Assembly: GCA_009760855.2 (NCBI GenBank)
Contig: WPIO01000019.1
Location: 4,753,501-4,817,500 of the forward strand
Source: Cristatella mucedo
Taxonomy: Eukaryota; Bryozoa; Phylactolaemata; Cristatellidae
Direction: 5' to 3'
Length of the DNA: 64,000 nucleotides
Each line of letters starts with the position of its first letter. Position 1 is the first letter of the stretch. Of this stretch, positions 44,767 through 56,523 are shown in pieces. Position numbers and translations under genes: made by a program. The notes under the pieces were generated by a model. It had not been told where the DNA came from and ran no database searches. It saw nothing but the letters and a program-made list of their open reading frames with translations.

Positions 44767-47560
44767 TTCTTTACCTCTGTTGTCCAGCTGTTATGGTTAT
44801 CCTTGAAAAAGCTAACGTTTAAAAAGTGATAGGTATGTCATCAATGTAATTTGGGCCGGCCCAGTTGTGGTTTAAAGAATGGCTTACAGAAAACAGGCTC
44901 AACGGTGCAACGTGCAAGCTAAGGTGAATTCGAAGCAATCGGAGTCCAGGGAAATTGGTCAATACTTCAAAATTGTTTACTCCGTATTGTAAGGCCAGCC
45001 TTCTTTAAAATAGAAAAGGGCAAAGCCTTCTGGGCTGCAATGACTGCCGCACCTCATAGAGTTTGGTATTCAGCGTGAGAGGAATCTTCAGAACACAGTT
45101 CCACAAGTAATTCTGCTATTACCAGCAACACTAGCTACCAGTTTGAGATGATCCAGCGAATGGTCGTCCCATATACGTTCGTATTGGGCAAGTTGGAAGA
45201 TATGAGCTCAAAGGTCATGCCTGCCCCTGATCACTCTCGATAGTTCCGCTACATTTTTATCGCTACTTTTTGTTAGCGAATGAGTGAGATCGATATGTAG
45301 CACACTCAGGTTACGCTGCAGCTGGACGAGAGGGGATCATCACTCGCCACAGAATAACTGATAAGTATTTCGCAGATAAAAACCCAGCGGCAGCATGATG
45401 CTTACGGTGCAACTGCAATTATTTGATGCTACCAACGACCTAAGTGAAATTTGCTACAATATTAATTTGCCAGTGCATCTATTTGCCACAATGGACGGTT
45501 GTCAGAATCCGGAAGTGAGAATAACTCCGGTTGTGGGGGCATTTCGAATTCCTTGTAGATTTGATGATTCTAGAGTGAATTGAATAGAGTTATAAAAAGC
45601 ATGACCTTGCAAGTACGCGATTCTCGTCAATTGGCGAACCAAAACCCGGCATCCAGTAGCAGTCCCACGACGAATGCAAATATCTCAAGAATCATGTCGC
45701 ACGTCATTGTGAGGGTTAATAGGCCCTGCGGCAAACGGGCGTTGTGGCAACTCTTCGCTTCACCAGCCAGTGTCATTCACTACGTGGAGCCGCCTCAGCG
45801 GATACCCGGCAGCCCAGCTCGTCCCTCTTGCACTATTTGGTCGGAAGGGTTTAAAGTTTAATTTTGATATCGCTAATCACTCGTTTGGGAATATTCCGTA
45901 GTATTCTTGGAAATAAATGACTAATTCGAGAAATAACCGTTGCTGACGCGGTCCAAAGGAAAGGCTCCACTTGGCGATGGCTTAGCAGACGAATTTTCGC
46001 AGTTCCATTTACTCTACTTTATTAGTTGGCAAAAGGGCCGTCTAAACTCGAAAGAACAGTCTCTCGACCTTTATTAATGCAAGTTACCTCTTCTGAATCA
46101 GTAACGAAGTGACCCGAATTAAGCGCAGCTCCGGTTTGGAAAGAAGCCAGCACAAGCCTTGGGTAATTCAAGATATCTAGCAGCTCGTCGCTAACAGGAG
46201 CCGGAAACAACTGAAGAGCGAGGGTGTAGAAACCAGCTAACTCTGAAGTCCGACCCGTGCATTTCTGAATATGGCTGATAACCGCTCTTAAATCGCCGTA
46301 AGTGAACGCTACGTGTCTCGGCTAAACGTCGTCTCGAGCGCTATTTCCGCGATGCCGGTCATGGCCTCCTTGACCTCTTGTCCAGCGATTGGGCTAAAGC
46401 ATCTTGTGCTAACGCCTGCGGGCCAGTCAGTGCCCATTCTGAAATGATAGTTTTGATTCTGAGACTTTTGTATGAACAGTGTGAGCTTTACTGAGGTACC
46501 CAGCTCTCGCTAATTATACAGCTTTTGGAACGCTATTTTGCTCTATAGGACAAACTCAAAGCGATGCAGGAAGCACAATGAAATCGCATGATAGTATTTG
46601 AAAGTTGGTAACCAGCTGAACAGAAGGTTGATTGTCTACGTTGTTGACTGGCGATGTTATACTAATTTCAACGGTTGGCCAGAGTAGCTCGAAGGGGGAA
46701 ATGGCTTGGCCGCGTCGAAGTGTAGGCCCAGAGAAGTGGGCTAGATCTTAAGTAGTCACGAGACTTTCGGAACCCCGTGCGAACAAGCACTGGTCACTTT
46801 ACCCAAAACCCAATGTAGCTAGTTGGTGCTACAATGGAATTGCTATTAGTTATCTTACTTGGTGCTACAATGGAATTGCTATTAGTTATCTTACGCTTGC
46901 AAGCATGGGTGTTAAATGCATACGATCAGACTAGACTTGATCGTCCTCTAGCAAGTTAAGTTTGTGCAGCCCATTGTGCGACCTGCCGTCGGAAACTGCC
47001 GTTGTCGTTTACATAGCCACGCCTGCTACTGACTGGGAAGCAGGCATTACCTACACGGGCTTAAGTGAGAGCTGAAAAGATGTCCCCTTTGAAAAGATCC
47101 TGCTGACATAGGTCCTGCTGAGTGCATTTGGCTATTTGGTGGTGTGCCTATTTGTGTGGAGGTGGTTTATCGAGTCTATTTACAATGAAACCTAGCTTTG
47201 TATTTGTGAGCTGTTCAATCTGACAGACAGACACTGAGTACCCTAGCACAGCTCAGCTGACCTAAATGCCTTAATGGCAAATAGATTGATTCGTTGATTC
47301 AAAAGGCGTCACCCGAGTATTGCTGGTTGGCTTAAACAATGCTGGGCATTAGTTCTTGTTGAAGTTGAACTATACAATGCAGTCTTCATGATCTAGGATT
47401 GTAATCCCAATAGATATTAGCCAGAGATTACCATGTTCCTTCACTAACCACAAGAGCCTGGAACAGAGTAGTACTAGTCCGTCAGTTATATCACTTGTTA
47501 GGTGGCTGATCTATGGTTTCGTACTTTTCCTTGTTACTATGCAGTTCTGTGAATTGTAGG
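44767..47560. other. Region upstream of the guanylate cyclase gene
   Basis: No gene was recognised. The promoter and 5' UTR of the downstream receptor gene should lie at its right end. A possible acceptor, TTGTAG, sits at 47554-47559, directly before the likely start codon, so the 5' UTR may be spliced. Confidence 0.4.
46823..46894. repeat. Perfect 36-bp tandem duplication
   Basis: Two identical 36-bp units (46823-46858 and 46859-46894), each beginning TTGGTGCTACAATGGAATTG. There are no further copies nearby. Confidence 0.95.
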
Positions 47561-48025
47561 ATGAGATTATTAAACCTGCTGATTGTTGCCGGAGGAATAG
47601 CCCTTTGCCTTGGTATGCAACCAAATTGGAAAGATTACGTTAGCAACGAGCCTTTTCCGAAATGGCCACCCGAAAGTGCTTTGCCTATTGGAAAACGAGT
47701 GCTGCACATTGGCTATGTGACCAGTGCTGGATCGGCTCTGACTCATTCAGGCAGCAGCATAGTTTCATTCGGCAACCAGTTAGGATACCTCATCAGCGGG
47801 GCAATATCGCTGGCCGTCAGTGAGATCAACAATCGAAGCGATCTGCTTCCTGATCACGCTCTTCAGTTTTCCTTTGCTGATGCATCTGGTTTTGAAGAAC
47901 TCAGCATACAGTACACAAGCCGTCTCCTTGAGGAAGAAAATGTTTCTGCAATAATTGGGCCACAGGACACTTGCCTTACTGAGGCTAGCATGGCTCACTC
48001 ATATAACAAGTTGATGATATCATAT
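47561..48025 (+). CDS. Gyc76C: Receptor guanylate cyclase (Gyc76C-like), exon 1
   Basis: First coding exon of a membrane receptor that should convert GTP to cGMP on ligand binding; only its extracellular part lies in the window. From the ATG at 47561 it encodes a signal peptide (LLNLLIVAGGIALCLG) and the start of the ANF-receptor-type ligand-binding domain: HIGYVTS, then GAISLAVSEINNRSDLLPDH, LQFSFADASG, and IIGPQDTCLTEASMAHSYN before LMISY. In family members the matching pattern is GAxxLAVEEIN, LLPxHxLxF, GPxxxCxxEA, PMISY. N-glycosylation sites are possible at NRS and NVS. The frame also allows an ATG at 47513; 47561 gives the more usual signal peptide. The exon ends before the donor GTGAGT, phase 0. 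The Gyc76C assignment rests on the later exons. Confidence 0.87.
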
Positions 48026-49272
48026 GTGAGTAGTGCAGTGAAATCAACTTGAAGTTCTATCTGACTTTTGTGTTACAGTGGCTTTGCCATGCACGTGCTA
48101 CTGTGCTCTTTTCTTTCTGCTGCTAATCAGCCCTCAAGAGGTTTGCAATACCAGAAGCTTGAGTACAAACGTGCAGTCTTTTATGTGTTGTGCATGATGT
48201 CGGACTTAAACTGGTTTGCTATTTTCTAATGCAGAGCTTCAGTGCCATTTGCTTGATCCGCTCGAACTACATCAGTTGTATGTATACTTATTTGGGATTT
48301 TTGCACTGTGCCGGTGGGGAGCTGGAAGTTTCTCCTAACGCTCTCTTGATCGAAAGGGTTGATTTGTATCAGCACTGCCACAAGGATTAGGTAAACTTAA
48401 TGTGTTCACGATCAATTTCTATGCAACAGCAAAACTTGACTAGTTTTGCTATAATTGTAAGGTAGGTACAAATGTGCTTTTGTGAATATTCTCAAAAGAC
48501 TTATGTGACAATGCAAAGGCTCATGCACGGCAACTACCTCATTTAATGTTGCTGTGTTTTTAGGAGTCGCCAAGAGGCCATCTGGCTTGATTGAGTAGGA
48601 CCTTCCAACTTCAGAATTTGTATCGGCCGCACGATCTGTCAAGATGAAATAGCCCACATGCAGTGTCAGTTTCGAATCGATGAAGGACACGTTAACAGGG
48701 AGCGATTGCATGCTCCAAGTTAGAAACTAGCCCGTTCTGCTACTAAACGCCTTTCACTTATTCCAGTAAAGGCTATTGAGACAGAATGCTAGGTAAACCC
48801 AGAAGGGAAATTGAGAATGCAGCTTGCTGAAATCAGGTGTGAGAGAGTACACATGGCATTTCCTCTCACGACTTTCCGACGAAGTCATTTCTCATGCGTT
48901 TTGACCGTTAATTGCTTGCTGGTCTACACTAAGCTTCCAAAAGGTAATACTTAACTTACCTGAATATTCTTGTGAATGCCTTTACACATTAATGTCTGTG
49001 TATATGCCTGACAGTGGCTGTCCTAGCAAGGCTTCCTCCTTGGGTTCATCTTGGTTTCGCAGCTTACATGTGGGTGAGAGCATGCTTGCATTTGCAAACA
49101 TGCACATGTGCACGCAAACATTTATACGTGCACACACAAACGCTTGTTGATATTACAGTCGTGCAGAGAAATCCAGCATTTCTGCTCTTGATGTCTCCAA
49201 TAAAGCTGATGTTCACACGTTGTTTGGTCAGCAGTCTGTAGAACATTTACCTGCCAGCCCTTGTGTTTGCAG
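48026..49272. other. Receptor gene intron 1
   Basis: A 1.25-kb intron with a GTGAGT donor and a TTTGCAG acceptor. No repeats of the main families were seen in it. Confidence 0.7.
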
Positions 49273-49473
49273 TATTGCGCCCAGCATGAAGTGTCAAGCA
49301 AGCCGAAGTACTCGACCTTTGTCCGGACGCGCAGCTCAGACAGCAGTGCGGCATATTCTGTGGTGGCACTTCTCAAGGCCTACGGCTGGAGCAAGGTGGC
49401 AGTTGTGCATAGCCGCAGTGAAATCGACCCCACCACTCAGCAGTACAGCAATGTTTACAAAGCAACGATGAAG
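49273..49473 (+). CDS. Gyc76C: Receptor guanylate cyclase (Gyc76C-like), exon 2
   Basis: 67 codons, phase 0 at both ends, between a TTTGCAG acceptor and a GTAAGA donor. It reads YCAQHEVSSKPKYSTFVRT, a short variable part, then VVALLKAYGWSKVAVVHS and a linker ending NVYKATMK. This follows exon 1's LMISY, as in family members: PMISYxC, then PTFART, VxxLLxxYGW, then a beta strand. It forms the middle of the first lobe of the ligand-binding domain. Confidence 0.88.
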
Positions 49474-49869
49474 GTAAGATTTGTCAGCGTGCGACTTGAA
49501 AGCTGTCCTTACGGTCAGTCTCATCTACTGCAGGTGCAGAGTATAGCACACCGGTGATATTTAAGCTCGCTCTGCTCCACATCTTATACGAGACCTAAAT
49601 TTGTAACATGTAGAAAGGTTTCAAATGGGCAGTGTCTGTGCATATAGGGCTGATGCCAAATTGCATCGACCCTATGTAGTGTACCCTCTGTCCCTACAAA
49701 GTTTGTGGAGATGCCCAAGACAGTAGCCACTCTGTGGACTATAGAGGATTGAGCTTCACCATAACCATTACGTGCTTTGCATATTGATACCTCACAACCA
49801 TGCACTCACGGTTGTATTATGAGCCGTGGATAATAGACAAGTTCCCAAGTAGATATCGAGGGATCTCTA

Positions 49870-49963
49870 CTAATTAAAGAGAAAAAGTAGGTCCATCATA
49901 CAGCAAGATGGTCCACTTTCCTTCACGCGACAAGATGGCACAGCGTTGTCTTTCGTGACAGAA
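49870..49963. repeat. Dispersed repeat with CAAGATGGC sites, copy 2
   Basis: Contains CATACAGCAAGATGGTCCAC and CACGCGACAAGATGGCACAG, then CGTTGTCTTTCGTGACA, in the same order and spacing as 33288-33380. It lies in intron 2 of the receptor gene, just upstream of LINE fragments. Confidence 0.65.
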
Positions 49964-50054
49964 CTACAATAAATCAGCAAAGTGAGTCCACAGGCAGTGA
50001 GCCGCTCGTATCGGGGTGATTGGTAATTCTGGGTATTTTTAAGGTAGCCATATT

Positions 50055-50221
50055 TTTCTGTCAAATCCCTTGAAGACCGTGCCTTTTCTTCAAATGCTTC
50101 CAAAGCCTGGAGCTATGTTCCAAATGATGTCACGACGTTTCTTAATCAGAAAATATTTTTAAAATGAGCTGAAAATCTCTTCTGTTTCTTCAAGCATTAG
50201 CTGGGTCTATATGAATTGAAC
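50055..50221 (+). mobile_element. L2-like LINE, small 3' fragment
   Basis: Short decayed copy of the ORF2 end (GACCGTGCCTTTTCTTCAAA, then CCAAAGCCTGGAGCTATGTT) directly before the next LINE copy in the same orientation. Confidence 0.55.
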
Positions 50222-51378
50222 AGGTTCTTTTCACGGTTTATACTCCCCCTCTTGCTGATGTGATTGCCACGCACAATCTAGGCTTTCACTTCTATGCGGA
50301 TGATACTCAGATGTGCCTTTGCTTTGATCCCTCCCAGCCTTCGAGCACCTCAAATTTGCCCAACTCCCTTGCTGCATGTATTGATGACATTCGCACATGG
50401 ACGGCAGCAAATTTTCTTATACTAAACGATGATAAAACTAACTTACTAGTTATGGGAAAACCCAGTGTGATCCAGAGATTGGAAAGGCTGACTCTCAAAA
50501 TTGGCTCTGCCAGCATATCTCCAGTTGAATCAGCTCGAAATCTAGGTGTCATATTCCAAAGCAACCTCTCGTTAGACGACCATATCAGCTCCACAGTCAA
50601 ATCCGCCTATTTTCAGCTTCATAACATTGCTAAAATTCGGGCTTGTTTAGATAAAGATACCACGTCCAAGTTGGTCCATGCATTCGTGACATCCCGTCTC
50701 GACTTCTGCAACTCACTGCTTACTGACCTACCAACATGTGCGATCAGGCGATTGCAGCTGGTGCAAAACTCTGCAGCTAGGCTTGTCTGTCGTGAGCGTC
50801 GCAGTTGCCATGTCACACCACTTCTCGCCGACCTGCACTGGCTACCAGTCAAGCAACGGATTGACTTCAAGGTTTTGTCGCTCACTTTTAGGTCCCTTCA
50901 TTCTATGGCTCCAGCCTATCTGTCAGATCTACTACCCCATCAGGCCAAGCATCGTACCACCCGCTTTTCGGAATCCAACAGTCTAGAAATACCTCATACA
51001 AACCTTAAATTCTTTGGAGACCGTGCATTTAGTTCGTATGCTCCCAAAGCCTGGAACTCCCTCCCGACCTGCGTCAGAATATCCCCTGACTTGACCACAT
51101 TTAAAAATAACTTAAAAACACCTATTTAGGACAGCATTTAGTGGGTCCCTGTGATTCATCCTTCATGTGCTTGTGTGTGATGACACTGTGCATGCTGCCA
51201 CTAACCACATTTGCAGGCTGACCCTATGCATGTCACCCTAACCATATTATTCATTTTGTTTATTATTCAAGCTTGAATTTACTTACCATTCAATTGCATT
51301 TCCCTTTGCAGCAAATGTAAAGCTCCTAGAAAGAGATTAAGTTCTCTGAGGGCGCTTTATCAAGTGCATTATTATTAT
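50222..51378 (+). mobile_element. L2-like LINE, well-preserved 3' half
   Basis: Open from the RT motif FHFYADDTQMCLCF (the catalytic YADD at 50293-50304) through NDDKTNLLVMGKPSVIQ, HAFVTSRLDFCNSLLTDL and NSAARLVCRERRSCH to FSSYAPKAWNSLP. A change near 51120 alters the last residues. The complete 3' UTR follows, with AGAGATTAAGTTCTCTGAGG and an ATT tail. It is truncated just upstream of YADD, like the 16.2-17.3-kb copy, to which it is almost identical. It sits in intron 2 of the receptor gene. Confidence 0.88.
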
Positions 51379-51379
51379 T

Positions 51380-51497
51380 ATAACTCGCCCAACCAAGGTC
51401 TGTTTTGAGGTCGTAGGGTTGAGCCCCAAAGCATATGTGAAGTACTTGAATAGTGATTAAGTTTCCCCTTAGGGCGTTATGCAAATGAATTAATTTT
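51380..51497 (+). mobile_element. SINE family A, 5'-truncated
   Basis: Starts within the tRNA part (CCCAACCAAGGTCTG), keeps GAGGTCGTAGGGTTGAGCCC and the tail GTTATGCAAATGAATTA with a T-rich end. It directly abuts the ATT tail of the LINE before it. Confidence 0.75.
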
Positions 51498-51519
51498 TTT
51501 TAAATTTTAATTTGCATGC

Positions 51520-52020
51520 ATATTTTTACTACCGAACTTAATGTTACAATAGCAATAATAATAATCTTTAGTGCTTAAGTAAGTGTGTCTGCCTGCTTTC
51601 AGCTGTGTAACATTGTAAAATTTCGGACTTGCTTCGATAAGGATACTGCAATTAAAATGGTCAATTCGTTTTAATTGTGGCATTACATCTAAATTTATGT
51701 GACTAGCTATTTTCAGGTTCTTGATGCCAATGCAATGAGATGCTTACCATTTTTGTTCAACTCTGCAGCAAGGCTTGTCTGTCGTGAACGTCTCGGCAGC
51801 ACGTTACATCACTTCTCATCGATCTGCACTGGCTTTCCATCTAGCAGCTTGTTGGCTTCACTGCTCTTTCATTTTTGGGTTCCTTCATTTTCTTGCTCTG
51901 GCCTACCAGTCTGAAATACTTCCTTATCAGGCTTTCTATAGTACCACCTGCCCATTTGTCTCTGATCATATGGCTGTTTCCATTACAAACCTCAAATCCT
52001 TTAGACACTATGCCTTCAGT
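51520..52020 (+). pseudogene. Older L2-like LINE, left part
   Basis: A decayed copy (AARLVC preserved near 51765-51782, the rest shifted) that is cut at 52020 within the CCTTCAGTT of its ORF2 end by a younger LINE in the opposite orientation. It resumes at 52860. Confidence 0.75.
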
Positions 52021-52859
52021 TATAATAATAATAATAATAATAATATTGCACTTGATAAAGCGCCCTCAGAGAACTTAATCTCTTTCTAGGCGCTTTACAT
52101 TTGCTGCAAAGTGATACGCAATAGAATAGTAAGTAAAATCATGCTTGAAAAACAAACAAAATGAATAACATGGTTAGGGGTTACATGCACTGGGTCAGCA
52201 TGCAAATGTGGTTAGTGGCAGCATGAACAGTGTCAGCACGCATAAGCACATCGAGGACGAATCACAAGGGCCCACTAAATGCTGTCCTAAATAGGTATGT
52301 TTTTAAGTTTCTTTTAAATGTGGTCAGGTCAGGGGATGTTCTGATGCAGGTCGGGAGGGAGTTCCAGGCTGTGGGAGCATACGAACTAAATGCACGGTCT
52401 CCAAAGGATTTAAGGTTTGTACGAGGTATTTCTAGACTGTTGGATTCCGAAAAGCGAGTGGTACGATGCTTTGCCTGATGGGGTAGTATCTCTGAAAGAT
52501 AGGCTGGAGCCATAGAATGAAGAGACCTAAAAGTGAGCGACAAAACCTTGAAGTCAATCCGTTGCTTGACTGGTAACCAGTGCAGGTCGGCGAGAAGTGG
52601 AGTAATGTGGCAACTGCGACGCTCACGGCAGACAAGCCTAGCTGCAGAGTTTTGCACCAGCTGCAATCGCCTGATCGCACATGCTGGTAGGCCAGTAAGC
52701 AGTGAGTTGCAGAAGTCGAGACGAGATGTCACGAATGCATGGACCAACTTGGACGTGGTATCCTTATCTAAACAAGCCCTAATTTTAGCAATGTTATGAA
52801 GCTGAAAATAGGCTGATTTGACTGTGGAGCTGATGTGGTCGTCTAACGAGAGGTCGCTT
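52021..52859 (-). mobile_element. Young L2-like LINE nested in the older copy
   Basis: Minus-strand copy with a 161-codon open C-terminal frame (HAFVTSRLDFCNSLLTGL, NSAARLVCRERRSCH, FSSYAPTAWNSLPTC), the full 3' UTR and a tail of nine ATT units at 52022-52045. It is very close in sequence to the 16.2 and 50.2-kb copies. It is 5'-truncated at AAGCGACCTCTCGTTAGACG. It splits the older plus-strand LINE. Confidence 0.88.
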
Positions 52860-53010
52860 CCAATGCTCCTAAAGCCTGAAGCTCACTCGCGATTGACATG
52901 GTGACATCCCCCCCCCCCCCGCTTGACGACATTTAAAAAAGCTTTAAAATCTACCTTTTTCTCAACGTTCTTGTTCTGTCCGTTTGTATTGTCGACTGTG
53001 TGCTAACATG
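52860..53010 (+). pseudogene. Older L2-like LINE, right part
   Basis: Continues the copy at 51520-52020: CAATGCTCCTAAAGCCTGAA corresponds to the family's ATGCTCCCAAAGCCTGG. It includes a run of 15 C at about 52906-52920 and then a decayed 3' UTR. Confidence 0.75.
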
Positions 53011-53254
53011 AGCGGAAACTGTGCATGTCATCCCTAACCAATCGACAAGCTCCTAATTGCTCCAATTATTCCTAACCAATTGCTGCCTTTTCAGCATATA
53101 CACCTTACATCTACCGGCGAAACCTAGCTCTGCCTAAGTTTCTAGCTATGTTCACAATTTCTTTTCAGGGCTTACAGTACTAGGAATGTATAACAATATA
53201 AATTATTATAAGGCACCTATGTAGCACCCTCAGACAAACTAAATCTCTGTCCAT

Positions 53255-53257
<3 letters not shown>

Positions 53258-53329
<72 letters not shown>

Positions 53330-53340
53330 GTATATATGTA
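53258..53340. repeat. (TA)n microsatellite
   Basis: About 80 bp of TA with a few TG interruptions at the right end. It is flanked by what look like two opposed LINE/SINE tail remnants (AAACTAAATCTCTGTCC on the left, GGGTGCTATATGGCTCTTAG on the right). Confidence 0.95.
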
Positions 53341-53399
53341 TTCATACAGTATATAGGGTGCTATATGGCTCTTAGGGTGCTACATAGATGATTTATTAT

Positions 53400-56348
53400 A
53401 ATTAATATCATCATTAGTACACATTCCAAGTACTCTAAGTGCTGAAGATAATTGTGGACAAAGGGAACAACTTATGCTAGGTTAGGTTTTGCTGGTAGAT
53501 GTAAGGTGCTGCAACGATTAGTTCTCGTGCATCGTTCCTTCCATCAAGCAGCATCCCTTCAGTAAGGGACAATTCTGGAAATGCGACCAGAATGCCTTGG
53601 ATTGGACATGCTGTCTTATGCAGCTCATCGGGGACAAGCATGAATGATGGTAAACTTCTAGTTTAAAGTATCTGGGCGATATCATCCTCGTACAGTTGAT
53701 AATCCAAAAACCTGCTTTAGAGCAAAGTGAGACCGTTGCCACTGTAGAGGCCAGCTATTTCCAGCCTAGCATGCACATCAGGTTTATACAAAAAGCAGCT
53801 GACTATACAAGGTGCAAGGGCCAAGCTACTGATTGCTGTCTCATTTCGGATAGGCTTCTGCCTGCCAAACATTTGGACCATGCCATTTAGATAGGTTGCA
53901 GATGGAAGTAGCCTTAAACCAGGACTTAGCGGCATCGTAACAGTCTGTTGTGGCGGTCTTCTTTGGGTGGTTTAGCACTGTGATGAAATCCACCAATAGT
54001 AGGCAACATGTTACATTTCAGCATGCTAATATAATCTTTGACAAAAACAGAGCCTTGTGTGGTCTTGAGATTAAACCTGCAGTGCTTAAGAAATGCTAAA
54101 ACAGCCGTCCTCTATGGTAGCATCTGATGCAAGTCGCTATCTTTCCAAATGCATTTTTTTTCAAGCGCTCCGGTGATGCAAAACTGAGCACAAGGTCCGT
54201 ACTTAAAGAGTTACTTGTTATTGAAGTTGGTCTCTTTAGTTGTCAGGGCCAGCAACTAAAAGTCTGAAATGGCAGTGCACATGCTGGAATACGGTCAATA
54301 GGCCTCGAGAAATTATTTAGTGGACAGCACCTTAATCCTTGTGCGTCTTTGGAAGATTTTGCATATCACTTGCTTTGATATGGATCAGGACGTCACTGGC
54401 GAAGATCAGTTCCAACCAAAGTGCTAGGGACTTGGTCACTTGCCACTTATTTCAAGAGTGGCATATCGAGAAGCATTATGAGGGACTAACCAAGCAGACA
54501 AAGGGAAGCAAAGCAGGAGGAAAGAAGTATATGTGATCATCCATTTCGTATAGTAATCGGCAGTAGCAGAGTGTCTTAGTGGTTTATCTGCAAAGCTAAA
54601 GAAACTGTTATAATGGCTGCTTTTATTTAGAGGCTGTCCTATCCCCGAAGAGGACTCATTTGCTTTAAGCAAGCCCGTCAAAACTTTTGAGATGATGCTG
54701 CACTGGTGCAAATCAACGTCCAACACCAAGAGCGAGATCTAAAGCTCGCTATAGATGTCTCGTGGCCACTGAAAGAAAAAACAGGATCATACCATCCCCC
54801 CACTATCGACCGGTGCAGATGAGGCTCTTATAGGGGAGTGTCTGCACATTGAAGCTGCACAGTTTTTCTGGATGCACAACGCGCCCTTTGCAAATGTTTT
54901 GATATAAGCCTACTGAAACTCAAGCTAGAAGCTCAAGCTAGCTTGAAGAACTGGCTCTCGGCGGTACAGAATAACTCAATTGCTCACGATGCATCCGGCT
55001 GGTCTAAAAGTGGCACCGGCAGCTCACAGATGGAACAGCTGAAAAAGCAGGCATTAACTCGGTGCTTGCCCAAGGGAAGGCTTCGAATTCAAGCACCGTT
55101 TGTGCCTCTATCACTGACATTGAGGCAAGCTTTGACCTGGCCGGCCCAGCCTTGGCACTGTGACTCGACTAAAATAGGGCGAAGTAGCCTCTTTTCCTCC
55201 CCCCCCCCCCCCCTGCCTGCACCCAGATCGCAAACCCTAGCACCCCCATTGAACAGCGATCGCATGTGCTGGATGCCTCGCGAAGCATGCTGCACAAACA
55301 AAGCCGTAAGAACCTGGTGGTTACCTGTTTTAGTATCGACAGGATCACAGCAGCAGAGGTACCATTCGTTCACAGCCAGTGCCTTAGTAGTTACCTGCCA
55401 AAGCAGGTTGTAGTGGTGTACTCCAAGAGTCTGCAAGCGTTTTGTCAGCCAACTTGGCAGATGCTAATAGCCAAACTTTTATTCAAGACGGTTTGGAGCT
55501 TTTATACAATGCACTGTTAGTATAGTTATGAAACAACTACTGATCCCTGCTTACCAACCAGCATACAGTTTATCAGGCACCAGCCATCGTCTATGCTCTG
55601 GCTGAGTGTAAAGCTCTAGTCCTGAGAAGTCACGACTTTGGACCAGTTCACTTGTTTAGAATCCAGGAAAGCATTGTGCACCTGTCTGTTTGACTTCACG
55701 GTGACAGTAGTCGCATGTTCTAGCAAGATGACAGAGTGCAATTTCTGCAGATAGCAGAGTGCCCAGAGTGCTGCAGCGGCTGTGAAGTTTTGATTAATAC
55801 CACCTTCGTAAATGTAGAATGATAGCAGAACACTTGTTTGACATACAATACTCATGCAAATTCGCTTCCGATGCTCTTCGTGCAGAGAAAAGAATATGCA
55901 TCAAGCTGCAGAGAATGTGGCCTAGCAAGAAAATGCACGGACTGTAGTAACGCTAGCACACTGGGCTCGAGCCAGTTAATGATCGCCCTCGAATAATCCT
56001 AAATAGTTAAATGAACGTAAGAAATGGACCTATATACAAATAAAAGAGATACAAGGACTCGGGTGTATACAACTGGCAGCCATTACTAAGAAGTCTCTGC
56101 CAACAATCGGCGAACCAGGTTCATAAAAGTGTTAACATACAATTGATAGTAACTGATATACAAACAATTGGTAGCAACTGACTTAATCATAGCCGATATG
56201 GTCTGATGGCAAGCGTTCTGGTGAGTGGCTGTCTTTATCAATCGCTGGACGTGCCAGATTCATCAAGGAGCGCTTTAGTTTTCTACCACTTTGGCTTGGC
56301 CATTTTTCATACAACGTTGAGGCATAGCACCTCCGTGTATATTTATAG
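53400..56348. other. Receptor gene intron 2, right part
   Basis: About 3 kb without recognised elements. It has a C run at 55199-55213 and a small palindrome near 54925-54945. The intron ends in a TATTTATAG acceptor. Confidence 0.5.
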
Positions 56349-56523
56349 GCGCTGGCTGAGTTTAATATATCGGTGACTGCCGACAAGAGCTTTGAAAACA
56401 CATTTTATGGTTTTCCTGACTCAAGCAATGTCTTCGAACGTCATGATAACGAGTTTGGACGTGATAATACTCTTCTGGGAGAATTCGATCGGATCGTCGG
56501 AGACACGTACCTGCTGACGAGAA
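56349..56523 (+). CDS. Gyc76C: Receptor guanylate cyclase (Gyc76C-like), exon 3
   Basis: Begins in phase 0 after TTTATAG with ALAEFNISVTADKSFENTF, has an acidic, low-similarity middle, and ends with FDRIVGDTYLLTR plus one base before the donor GTAAGT. Joined to exon 4 it gives TYLLTRIYIIIG, the family's TYxxTRIYVFLG at the start of the second lobe. That exact junction is the best proof that this isolated exon is real. An N-glycosylation site is possible at NIS. Confidence 0.88.
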
